Of a stretch of 15,960 nt of DNA, positions 1 through 5,555 are shown in pieces. Source of the DNA: Oscillospiraceae bacterium. Its GTDB lineage: Bacteria > Bacillota > Clostridia > Oscillospirales > Oscillospiraceae. The notes beneath the pieces are model-generated. The model was given only the letters and a program-made list of their open reading frames with translations, was not told the DNA's origin and did no database searches. The position numbers and the translations under genes were made by a program. The DNA is taken from positions 1 to 15,960 of the forward strand of contig JAFVWG010000162.1 of NCBI GenBank assembly GCA_017501805.1, given 5' to 3'. Each line of letters opens with the position of its first letter. Positions within the stretch are counted from its first letter, which is position 1.

Positions 1-57
1 ACAGGACGCTGCCCGGTGTTTGTTTTTGCGTTTTCTCGGCTTCTTTGTGTTTTTAAC

Positions 58-79
58 GGCGCGATGAGGGCATCGCGCC
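58..79. repeat. Perfect 9-bp hairpin, function unknown
   Basis: GGCGCGATG (58-66) and CATCGCGCC (71-79) are perfect reverse complements around the 4-nt loop AGGG. On neither strand is the stem followed by a run of T, so it does not look like an intrinsic terminator. It could be a protein site, or an RNA hairpin belonging to a gene left of the window. Confidence 0.5.
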
Positions 80-92
80 CTGCGCGTCCTCC

Positions 93-147
93 CTTGCCTC
101 TCCCTGTGGGAGAGGTGTCCGAGCGAAGCGAGGACGGAGAGGGCAAG
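93..147 (+). repeat. REP-like two-hairpin intergenic repeat, copy A
   Basis: The element opens with CTTGCC and closes with GGCAAG, so its ends are inverted repeats. Inside are a perfect 8-bp hairpin, CCTCTCCC (97-104) against GGGAGAGG (108-115) with loop TGT, then a second weaker hairpin, GTCC (117-120) against GGAC (132-135), and a closing GGAGAGGG. A related copy lies in inverse orientation at 163-211. From memory this resembles the abundant intergenic palindromic repeats of Faecalibacterium and related gut Clostridia. It has no coding capacity and may be a MITE or REP element. Confidence 0.75.
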
Positions 148-162
148 CTGCAGGAGCACAAG

Positions 163-211
163 CCCCCTCTCAGTCAGCTCTGCTGACAGCTCTCCCAGAG
201 GGAGAGCCAAG
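163..211 (-). repeat. REP-like two-hairpin intergenic repeat, copy B (inverted)
   Basis: Read on the minus strand it starts CTTGGCTCTCCC, makes an 8-bp hairpin (200-207 with 189-196, loop 197-199), then a perfect 6-bp hairpin, GTCAGC (173-178) with GCTGAC (182-187), and ends in GAGAGGGGG. The architecture matches copy A, but the sequence of the second hairpin differs while keeping pairing, which is typical of compensatory change in structured repeats. With copy A it forms a large imperfect inverted repeat over 93-211. Confidence 0.75.
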
Positions 212-259
212 TATGCTGCCGCAGAATATCTGCGCAGGAATTTCGTTTGACGATCACAG

Positions 260-317
260 GGATGGGCATTGCCCATCCGTCTGCGGGCGGATCGGATCGC
301 GAAGCGATGCGCCGCAG
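260..317. repeat. Two adjacent palindromes in the intergenic DNA
   Basis: GGATGGGCA (260-268) and TGCCCATCC (270-278) are perfect 9-nt arms around one base. Next to them, CTGCGG (281-286) pairs with CCGCAG (312-317), enclosing a small hairpin, ATCGC (296-300) with GCGAT (304-308). There is no T-run after either, so neither reads as a terminator. They lie just upstream of the promoter at 323 and may be remnants of another repeat or regulatory sites. Confidence 0.4.
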
Positions 318-322
318 GATCA

Positions 323-352
323 TTGACGGAGGGCGCGGGATTGTGCTATGAT
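323..352 (+). promoter_or_regulatory. Sigma-A promoter for the GIY-YIG gene
   Basis: TTGACG (323-328, five of six to consensus) and TATGAT (347-352, five of six) are 18 bp apart, and the -10 is preceded by TGC, an extended -10. A transcript would start near 359, giving a leader of about 23 nt before the start codon at 382. This is the best-looking promoter in the window. Confidence 0.7.
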
Positions 353-381
353 AGGCAAAAATGCAGAGGCAGGGGAGCGAT

Positions 382-714
382 ATGGAAGAAAAGACCTGCT
401 ATGTATATCTGCTGCGCTGTGAGGGCGGAAGCCTGTACGCGGGCATCACATCCGATCCCGAGCGGCGGCTGCGGCAGCACCGTTCGCTCGAAAAGGGCGG
501 CGCAAAATATACAAGAGGACATCCTCCGCTCGGCTATGCCTGCGTGTGGCAGGCGGCGGACCGATCCGCGGCGCTTCGGCTGGAAGCGTATCTCAAGCGG
601 CAGTCGCATCAGGCGAAAGAGGCGCTCTGCGCTGCGGCGGATACGATCGTGCGGAATGAGGACGAATATCTCTGCCGCCGGGATTTACGAACGGACGATT
701 CTCTGCTATACTAA
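382..714 (+). CDS. GIY-YIG nuclease-domain protein, UPF0213/YhbQ-like
   Basis: A single-domain protein of 110 residues. The GIY-YIG signature appears as YVY (7-9) and YAG (19-21), followed by the basic segment RRLRQH (28-33). The stretch GGAKYTRG and a C-terminal LEAYLKR helix supplying the conserved Glu match the small UPF0213/YhbQ group of GIY-YIG proteins. These are soluble and have been linked to DNA processing or repair, but no precise role is settled. The start at 382 is chosen over an upstream in-frame ATG at 361 because AGGGGAG (371-377) sits just before it, and because the upstream ATG would leave almost no room for a leader after the promoter. It has no DNA-binding extension, so a homing endonuclease is unlikely. 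It precedes trmB by 34 nt. Confidence 0.88.
   Translation: MEEKTCYVYLLRCEGGSLYAGITSDPERRLRQHRSLEKGGAKYTRGHPPLGYACVWQAADRSAALRLEAYLKRQSHQAKEALCAAADTIVRNEDEYLCRRDLRTDDSLLY
684..712 (+). promoter_or_regulatory. Candidate trmB promoter inside the end of the upstream gene
   Basis: TTTACG (684-689) and TATACT (707-712) are 17 bp apart, with TGC directly before the -10 (extended -10). The -10 overlaps the last codons and stop of the GIY-YIG gene. The predicted start near 718 leaves a leader of about 30 nt before the trmB start at 749. The arrangement echoes the promoter at 323-352, including the TGC before the -10. Confidence 0.5.
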
Positions 715-748
715 GGCGAAAGCTGTAAGGAAAGGCGGTCTGTACGCT

Positions 749-1381
749 GTGCGGATGCGAAAGAAACCAAATCTGATCCCGCGGATGGAGGCCTGCGATG
801 CCGTCTGGGTCCGCGAGCCGGACACAATGCGCGGTAAGTGGCGCAGCCTGATGCCGAACGCGCGTGAGCTGCGCGTGGAAGTCGGCTGCGGAAAGGGAAA
901 ATTCACCGTGGAGACCGCTGCGGCGGAGCCGGATGTGCTTGTGATCGCGCTGGAGTTCTGCAGCGACGCGATGGTCGTCGGGATGGAAAAGGCCGTGGCG
1001 ATGGGACTGAAGAACGTGTTCTTTGCCGCGGCGGACGTTGCGCGGATCGCGGAGCTGTTCGCTCCCGACGAAGCGGATCTTCTCTACATCAATTTCTGCG
1101 ACCCTTGGCCGCGCAAGAAAAACGCCAAGCGGAGACTGACGTATCACACCTTCCTCGAGCAGTACAAGACGATCCTGAAGCCCGGCTCGCAGATCCATTT
1201 CAAGACGGACAACGCGCCGCTCTTTGCGTGGTCGCTGGAGGAGTTCGCGCAGTACGGCTACGATGTGCGGAATGTGAACGACGATCTGCACGCCAACGGT
1301 CCGGTCGGGATCATGACCGGCTATGAAGAAAAATTCTATGAGATGGGAACGCCCATCCACCGCTGTGAGATCCATCTGTAA
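749..1381 (+). CDS. trmB: tRNA (guanine-N7-)-methyltransferase TrmB
   Basis: Transfers a methyl group from S-adenosylmethionine to N7 of guanosine 46 in tRNA; cytosolic. The protein of 210 residues has the SAM-binding loop EVGCGKGKF at 44-52, the TrmB hallmark NFCDPWPRKK at about 115-124 followed by KRRLT, the IHFKTDN segment, and the C-terminal GIMTGYEEKF. The GTG at 749 is chosen over ATG 755 because it gives an N-terminus MRMRKKP, matching MRMRHKP of Bacillus subtilis TrmB as I remember it, and because it lies about 10 nt after GGCGG in the purine-rich AAGGAAAGGCGG stretch (727-738). A much longer in-frame extension back to 269 is rejected, since it runs through the neighbouring gene. The FGGY kinase follows after 23 nt. 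Confidence 0.93.
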   Translation: MRMRKKPNLIPRMEACDAVWVREPDTMRGKWRSLMPNARELRVEVGCGKGKFTVETAAAEPDVLVIALEFCSDAMVVGMEKAVAMGLKNVFFAAADVARIAELFAPDEADLLYINFCDPWPRKKNAKRRLTYHTFLEQYKTILKPGSQIHFKTDNAPLFAWSLEEFAQYGYDVRNVNDDLHANGPVGIMTGYEEKFYEMGTPIHRCEIHL

Positions 1382-1404
1382 ATCAATCCGTGGGAGGTAT
1401 AAAT

Positions 1405-2871
1405 ATGTATTTCATCGGCGTCGACCTCGGCTCGACAAATATCAAGGCGGCTGTCTACGAAAGCCCGATGCGGCTGGTGGACCGTCAGAGTCTGCCCGTG
1501 CAGTATATCCGCGAGAACGGATTCGTTGAATTCGATGCGGATCGCTACGCTGCCGATCTGGAAAAGCTGATCGGCGGTATGCTGAAGGAAAACAACATCG
1601 CACCCGCGGAGGTGCGTCAGATCGTCTTTACGGGACAGGCGGAGTCGCTGGTCGTTCTGGATGCGGAGGGCAGGACGCTCCGCAACGCGATCTCTTGGAT
1701 GGACGAGCGCAGCGTTGAAGAATGCGCCGAGGTGGAGAAGCGCTTCACCGCGAAGGAGATCGAGTCCGTGACCGGTCAGCTTGCCGTGCTTCCGACCTGG
1801 CCCGCTACAAAAATTATGTGGCTGAAAAAGCACGAGCCGGAGGTCTATGCCAAGGCTGCGACCTATCTGCTGATCAAGGACTTCATCGTGTACCATCTGA
1901 CGGGCAGACTGCTTGCGGACTGCTCGATCGCGACCTTCTCGCTCTACTTTGACATCTATGAAAAGAAGTACTGGAAGAAGATGCTCGACGTCATCGGCAT
2001 CGACGAGAGCAAGCTCCCGCCGCTGTGCGAGCCCTGCACCGTTGCGGGCGGTCTGACCGACCGCGCCGCGAACGCGATGGGACTGACGACGGCGACGAAG
2101 GTCAACGTCGGCACGCTCGACCATTTCACCGGTATGATCGGAACGGGCAACGTCACCCCCGGCGGCGTTACGCTTTCCACCGGCACGGTGATGGCGCTGA
2201 CCGCCATGGCGGAAGAGCCCGCGCCGCGCGACAGCGGCATTGCGATGCACTACGGCTTCCTGCCCGATACGCACGTGATGCTTCCCGTTGCCGAGTCCGG
2301 CGGCGTCAGCCTCGAATGGTTCCGCCGCACCTGCATGGGTGACGTCGGCTACGACAAAATGAACGAAGTGCTCCTGCAGCGCGAACTGCCGAACAAGCTG
2401 CTCTTCCTGCCGTATCTGGTCGGCACGAACGCGCCGGAGTTTGACACCGATGCGGCGGGCGTGTTCTTCGGTCTGCGTCAGGAGACGGATATCTTCGATA
2501 TGGCATGCGCGGTCATGGAAGGCGTTGCCTTTATGCTGCGGAAAAACTGCGACGCGATGCGCGCGGGCGGCACAAAGATCAGCCGCATCATTGCAACCGG
2601 CGGCGGCGCGAAGAGCCCGATCTGGTGCTCCCTGCAGGCGAATATCACGGGTCTGCCTGTGGTCATCCCTGCGGAAAAGGAAGCTGCCTGCCTCGGCGCG
2701 GCGATCATCGCCGCGGTGAACGAGGGCGTGTTTGCGGACTACGCCGCGGCGGCGGAGGCCTGCGTTTCCTTCACGAAGCGCTTTGAGCCGACCGACAGCG
2801 CAAAGTTCGAGAAGAAGTACGAGAAGTTCTGCGCCCTCTACGAGGCTGCGCTGAAGGTCACGCGCCTGTAA
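1405..2871 (+). CDS. FGGY-family carbohydrate kinase, xylulokinase-like, substrate unknown
   Basis: ATP-dependent kinase of a sugar or polyol; cytosolic. The 488 residues are close to the usual 480-500 for the family. The N-terminal half opens with the phosphate-binding loop GVDLGSTNIKAAVYE (5-19) and contains TGQAESLVVLD, where true xylulokinases usually have a GQMHG-like motif. The catalytic Asp is D239 in GTLDHFTG. STGTVMALTA and the C-terminal GGGAKSPIWCSLQANITG plus EKEAACLGAA form the second nucleotide half. The start at 1405 follows GGGAGG (1392-1397) by 7 nt; an upstream GTG at 1390 would put the SD inside the gene. It sits between trmB and a Nudix gene with no sugar transporter, isomerase or regulator nearby, so context does not reveal the sugar. 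It is intact and likely active. Confidence 0.85.
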   Translation: MYFIGVDLGSTNIKAAVYESPMRLVDRQSLPVQYIRENGFVEFDADRYAADLEKLIGGMLKENNIAPAEVRQIVFTGQAESLVVLDAEGRTLRNAISWMDERSVEECAEVEKRFTAKEIESVTGQLAVLPTWPATKIMWLKKHEPEVYAKAATYLLIKDFIVYHLTGRLLADCSIATFSLYFDIYEKKYWKKMLDVIGIDESKLPPLCEPCTVAGGLTDRAANAMGLTTATKVNVGTLDHFTGMIGTGNVTPGGVTLSTGTVMALTAMAEEPAPRDSGIAMHYGFLPDTHVMLPVAESGGVSLEWFRRTCMGDVGYDKMNEVLLQRELPNKLLFLPYLVGTNAPEFDTDAAGVFFGLRQETDIFDMACAVMEGVAFMLRKNCDAMRAGGTKISRIIATGGGAKSPIWCSLQANITGLPVVIPAEKEAACLGAAIIAAVNEGVFADYAAAAEACVSFTKRFEPTDSAKFEKKYEKFCALYEAALKVTRL

Positions 2872-2872
2872 G

Positions 2873-3421
2873 ATGGAAGAACGGGAACTGCTCGAAACGA
2901 GACTTGACGGCGAAACGATCTTCGATGGGAAGATCCTGCATGTTGAGCTTGACACGGTGCGTCTTCCGAACGGAAAGAGCGCAAGCCGTGAACTGATCCG
3001 CCACGTGGGCGCGGTATGCATCCTGCCGCTGACGGAGGAAAACGAGATCATTGTGGAGCGTCAGTACCGCTACCCGGTCGACGAGGTGCTGACCGAGATC
3101 CCCGCAGGGAAGCTCGACAGCAGGCAGGAGGACAGGCTTTCTGCGGCGAAGCGCGAGCTGCGCGAGGAGACCGGCGTGACCGCCGACGAGATGATCGATC
3201 TCGGAGACTTTTTCCCGGCTGCCGCGTACAGCGACGAGCGCATCACGCTCTACCTCGCGCGCGGACTGCACTTTGGTGCGCGCGAGCTGGATGAGGACGA
3301 GTTTCTGAACGTGCGGCGTGTGCCGCTGGAAACGCTCCTCGCGGACGTTATGGCGGGAAAGATCCCGGATGTGAAAACGCAGATGGCGATCCTGAAGGTC
3401 GCAAGATACCTCGGCATATAA
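2873..3421 (+). CDS. Nudix hydrolase, probable ADP-ribose pyrophosphatase
   Basis: Hydrolyses a nucleoside diphosphate linked to another moiety, most likely ADP-ribose to AMP and ribose 5-phosphate; cytosolic. The protein of 182 residues has the N-terminal beta region of the ADPRase group, then VERQYRYPV (61-69), EIPAGKLD, and the Nudix box running from G79 to V102 with RELREETGV at 94-102. The box has six residues rather than five between the first Gly and the first Glu, a one-residue insertion that leaves the metal-binding RE..EE intact. The start ATG lies one base after the kinase stop codon, and the only upstream SD-like sequence is weak, which points to translational coupling. It is the last gene of the forward block, followed directly by a terminator. 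Confidence 0.88.
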   Translation: MEERELLETRLDGETIFDGKILHVELDTVRLPNGKSASRELIRHVGAVCILPLTEENEIIVERQYRYPVDEVLTEIPAGKLDSRQEDRLSAAKRELREETGVTADEMIDLGDFFPAAAYSDERITLYLARGLHFGARELDEDEFLNVRRVPLETLLADVMAGKIPDVKTQMAILKVARYLGI

Positions 3422-3424
3422 AGA

Positions 3425-3466
3425 AACAGGGGAACGGATGAATCCGTTCCCCTGTTGTTGGTTTTT
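3425..3466. terminator. Bidirectional intrinsic terminator between convergent genes
   Basis: AACAGGGGAACGGAT (3425-3439) and ATCCGTTCCCCTGTT (3442-3456) are perfect 15-nt inverted arms with a two-base centre. On the plus strand a T-run follows (3462-3466); on the minus strand the stem is followed by TTTCTTTA. It lies between the Nudix stop (3421) and the HAD stop (3465) and should end transcripts arriving from both sides. Confidence 0.88.
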
Positions 3467-4139
3467 ACAGAAGCTTCAGGAAGTCCCGAAGGTCGTCGAT
3501 GGCGTAGTCGCAGCGTTCATCGGGTTCCGCCTCGATGCGGAAGAGGCAGGTGGCAATGCCTGCGTTTTTTCCGCCCTGCATATCCGAGGTGAGGCTGTCG
3601 CCGAGAATGATCGAGCCTGCGCGTTTATCCTCGCCGAGCTTCGCGTAGACGGCGTCGAAGAACTCCGTGGACGGCTTGGCGTGACCGATCTCCTCGGAAA
3701 TGAAGATGTGGTCGAAATATTCGTTCAGTCCGCCGCGGGCGATCCGCTTGTACGCGGTTTCGGTCTCGCCGTTGGTCACCACGCAGACCGTGAGCCCGCG
3801 CTCCTTCAGTGCCGTGAGCAGCTCGATGCTGTGCGGCATCAGATGGACGCAGACGCCGAGCAGCGGCAGATACATCGCGTTCAGCGCGGCGGGGTCGGCG
3901 TCGAGCCTGCGGTCCTCCAGATAGAGACGAAAGCGTTCTTCATAGATCAGGCTCTTCGGGATCTCTTTTCGTTCGTAAGCCCGCCAAAGCTTGGAATTGT
4001 ACTCCGCATAGCACGCCCATTCCTCCTCCGAGTAGGGAAGACCGAAATGCAGGAAAGTCTTTTCCAGCGCCTCGTGGGAAGCGGCATTGAAATCCAGGAT
4101 CGTATTGTCGAGATCGAGCAGGGCAGTTGTGTACCGCAT
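3465..4139 (-). CDS. HAD-superfamily nucleotidase/phosphatase, YjjG/YfnB type
   Basis: Cytosolic phosphatase of HAD subfamily IA. Relatives YjjG and YfnB dephosphorylate pyrimidine nucleotides, including non-canonical ones, so a house-cleaning 5'-nucleotidase role is the likeliest. The protein of 224 residues shows motif I DLDNTILDF (nucleophile D9, D11), motif II VVTNGET (T122), motif III lysine K155 in GHAKPS, and motif IV GDSLTSD (D181, D186). The helical cap lies at about 15-100. The start is supported by GAAAGGAG about 9 nt upstream. It lies 66 nt downstream of the SSB-like gene and may be co-transcribed with it, or use the weak promoter at 4174-4202. Substrate assignment is by family resemblance only. 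Confidence 0.85.
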   Translation of the reverse strand: MRYTTALLDLDNTILDFNAASHEALEKTFLHFGLPYSEEEWACYAEYNSKLWRAYERKEIPKSLIYEERFRLYLEDRRLDADPAALNAMYLPLLGVCVHLMPHSIELLTALKERGLTVCVVTNGETETAYKRIARGGLNEYFDHIFISEEIGHAKPSTEFFDAVYAKLGEDKRAGSIILGDSLTSDMQGGKNAGIATCLFRIEAEPDERCDYAIDDLRDFLKLL

Positions 4140-4173
4140 TGGCCGCAGCTCCTTTCACCGTATCATGATTGCA

Positions 4174-4202
4174 ATGATACCACAAACGTGACCGTTTGCC
4201 TA
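4174..4202 (-). promoter_or_regulatory. Weak candidate promoter for the HAD gene, within inverted repeats
   Basis: On the minus strand TAGGCA (4202-4197) and TATCAT (4179-4174) are 17 bp apart, with TGG before the -10. The -10 lies in a 7-bp inverted repeat (4160-4166 with 4174-4180), and a second 6-bp inverted repeat, CAAACG (4183-4188) with CGTTTG (4193-4198), fills the spacer. The -35 is poor, so this is tentative; read-through from the SSB gene is an alternative. Confidence 0.3.
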
Positions 4203-4205
4203 GGG

Positions 4206-4817
4206 TCAGAATTCCGGGGCAAGCAGATACGCGTCCGTTACGGAGAGTTCATAGGTCACGCGCTGTTCGCTGTGATCCTCGAAGACCTTGAGGTATTCAC
4301 GGCTCTGCAGCCGTCCGTGCAGCTCCATCCGCGTTCCGACAGGCTGCAGCGACGCTTCCTGCGCAGCCTTTCCCCAGAGGATGCACGGAACATAGTCCGT
4401 GCGGTGATAGCGGCGGCTGACCGCAAGCATCAGATCGCAGATCTCGCGCCCCAGCGGCGTGCGGCGGAAGACCGGGGCGCGGCAGATCGATCCCGTCAGG
4501 CACACATCGTTGAGCGGCTCTGTATCACAGTTTTCGATTTGCGATGCAAAGACGGAGAGAACAAGCCTGCGCCGCAGCCCCTCGCGGCTGTTGAAGGAGC
4601 GCAGCTGACCCGTGATGTGCAATGCACCGCCGCCGTTGAGCTCCGCCTGTGCCAGAACGTCCTCGCCCGCGAGAACGGGCAGCAGGTCGCTCACGCCCGA
4701 AAGCCGCGGGACTTCCAGCGTGAAGCGATAAAAACGCCGCCCGTGGTTGTCGTGAGAGAAGACCGGCGCTTCCGCCATAGTACCGCAGAACACGGCGCTG
4801 TTGATCGTAGGTTCCAT
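4206..4817 (-). CDS. Single-stranded DNA-binding protein-like, two tandem OB folds
   Basis: Predicted to bind single-stranded DNA during replication, repair or recombination; cytosolic. The protein of 203 residues seems to hold two SSB-type OB folds in one chain. The first (about 5-97) is divergent, beginning NSAVFCGTMAEAPVF. The second (about 103-203) is a clearer match, with VCLTGSICRAPVFRR, GREICDLMLAVSRRY (123-137) and DYVPCILWGKAA (141-152). There is no acidic DDDIPF-like C-terminal tail, which ordinary bacterial SSB uses to recruit partners; it ends in LLAPEF. A standard SSB probably exists elsewhere in the genome. The start is supported by GAGGTG about 5 nt upstream. It lies downstream of dut but after dut's terminator, so it should have its own promoter. 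Confidence 0.82.
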   Translation of the reverse strand: MEPTINSAVFCGTMAEAPVFSHDNHGRRFYRFTLEVPRLSGVSDLLPVLAGEDVLAQAELNGGGALHITGQLRSFNSREGLRRRLVLSVFASQIENCDTEPLNDVCLTGSICRAPVFRRTPLGREICDLMLAVSRRYHRTDYVPCILWGKAAQEASLQPVGTRMELHGRLQSREYLKVFEDHSEQRVTYELSVTDAYLLAPEF

Positions 4818-4824
4818 ATCGACA

Positions 4825-4857
4825 CCTCATTTACTTTGTATAGCCAAGTATATGAGG
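4825..4857 (-). promoter_or_regulatory. Inverted repeat over the SSB-gene leader and putative -10
   Basis: CCTCATTTACTT (4825-4836) and AAGTATATGAGG (4846-4857) pair at 11 of 12 positions around a 9-nt centre. On the minus strand one arm contains the gene's GAGG ribosome binding site and the other contains TATACT (4852-4847), a good -10. A poor -35 (TCTAAA, 4875-4870) stands 17 bp from it. The repeat could be an operator, or a hairpin that hides the ribosome binding site in longer transcripts. Confidence 0.4.
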
Positions 4858-4880
4858 CAAGAGCCCTGCTTTAGACGCGG

Positions 4881-4913
4881 AAAAACGGCAGCTCCGGGAG
4901 GAGCCGCCGTTTT
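4881..4913 (-). terminator. Intrinsic terminator of dut
   Basis: Fourteen-nt arms, 4882-4895 and 4900-4913, pair perfectly except for one G-U, around a 4-nt loop. Read on the minus strand the stem starts 12 nt after the dut stop codon and ends in five T. The T-run overlaps the end of the stem. It separates dut from the SSB-like gene. Confidence 0.8.
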
Positions 4914-4925
4914 GGGGTCATCTGT

Positions 4926-5366
4926 TTATTTGCTGCCGGTGGAGCCGAAGCCGCCCGTGCCGCGCACGGTGTCGGAAAGCTCGCCGCAGGGCGTGAACTC
5001 CGCCGCCGGACAGGCGGTGATGATCATCTGCGCGATGCGCTCGCCGTGCTCAACGGTTTGAGGGCGGCTTCCGTGGTTGTGGAGCGGGACGAAGATCTCA
5101 CCGCGATAGTCCGCGTCGATCACGCCGACCTTGTTGGCGGGGGCGAGATCGCGCTTGACGGAAAGACCGCTGCGCGCGTAGACAAGACCCGCGTAGCCGC
5201 AGGGGATCTCCATCGCGATGCCGATGGGGATGAGAACGGTTTCGCCCGGAGCGATCGTCACGGGCGCGTCCAGACAGGCGTGCAGGTCGGCGCCCGCTGC
5301 GGCATCGGTGCCGTAAGTGGGTATGGAAGCGTTTTCACGCAGAAGCTTTGTGCGGATCGAAAGCAT
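4926..5366 (-). CDS. dut: dUTP diphosphatase (dUTPase)
   Basis: Hydrolyses dUTP to dUMP and pyrophosphate, keeping uracil out of DNA and supplying dUMP for thymidylate synthesis; a cytosolic homotrimer in this family. All five motifs are present in 146 residues, the usual length: GTDAAAGADLHA (19-30), ARSGLSV (64-70), GVIDADYRGE (81-90, catalytic D84), GERIAQMI (108-115), and GTGGFGSTG (136-144) near the C-terminus. The start at 5366 is chosen because CGGGAGG ends 6 nt before it; the in-frame ATG two codons upstream abuts the SD and is too close. It is divergent from glgB and sits with SSB-like and nucleotidase genes, in keeping with nucleotide housekeeping. Confidence 0.95.
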   Translation of the reverse strand: MLSIRTKLLRENASIPTYGTDAAAGADLHACLDAPVTIAPGETVLIPIGIAMEIPCGYAGLVYARSGLSVKRDLAPANKVGVIDADYRGEIFVPLHNHGSRPQTVEHGERIAQMIITACPAAEFTPCGELSDTVRGTGGFGSTGSK

Positions 5367-5400
5367 ATGCATCCTCCCGATGTTGTCAAATTTTGCAATC

Positions 5401-5429
5401 AGTGTAGCATATTTGCAGGAACTGTGCAA
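5401..5429 (-). promoter_or_regulatory. Candidate dut promoter
   Basis: On the minus strand TTGCAC (5429-5424) and TACACT (5406-5401) are 17 bp apart, giving a start near 5394 and a leader of about 28 nt. An 8-bp inverted repeat, TTGCAATC (5393-5400) and GATTGCAA (5439-5446), brackets the promoter. The -35 matches consensus only in TTG, so the call is moderate. Confidence 0.45.
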
Positions 5430-5505
5430 GCGCGGAGCGATTGCAAGGACAGAATCGGAGCATACTAATCCCAAATGCTTGTCTCAAAGCGGACGGGCTT
5501 TTGCG

Positions 5506-5535
5506 GTTGAATTCAACAAATGACTGTGGTAAGAT
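5506..5535 (+). promoter_or_regulatory. glg operon promoter with overlapping 12-bp palindrome
   Basis: TTGAAT (5507-5512) and TAAGAT (5530-5535) are 17 bp apart, with TGG before the -10. The -35 lies inside the perfect palindrome GTTGAATTCAAC (5506-5517), a likely operator half overlapping RNA polymerase contacts. Transcription would start near 5541, leaving only about 15 nt before the glgB start at 5556. No other promoter is visible in the downstream seven-gene run. Confidence 0.6.
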
Positions 5536-5555
5536 GATGTTGGGTGGGTGGAATT

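Noticed and set aside
58..79. Intrinsic terminator
   Set aside because: The stem is strong, but neither strand has a T-run after it.
382..714. Homing endonuclease or mobile intron
   Set aside because: The GIY-YIG protein is a small stand-alone UPF0213-like domain with no DNA-binding extension, and no intron or split gene is near it.
269..748. N-terminal extension of trmB
   Set aside because: It runs through intergenic palindromes and the GIY-YIG gene in another frame. TrmB homologues start at MRMR.
1336..3051. Long antisense open frame opposite the FGGY kinase, 571 codons
   Set aside because: It mirrors a GC-rich gene and is rich in Arg, His and Ala without any recognisable motif. The sense frame is a clear kinase.
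3438..4874. Forward open frame of 478 codons across the HAD and SSB-like genes
   Set aside because: It spans two well-supported minus-strand genes and their intergenic gap, begins in the terminator, and has no domain.
5367..5555. Riboswitch or leader RNA upstream of dut or glgB
   Set aside because: Predicted leaders are about 28 and 15 nt, too short, and no conserved riboswitch core was seen.
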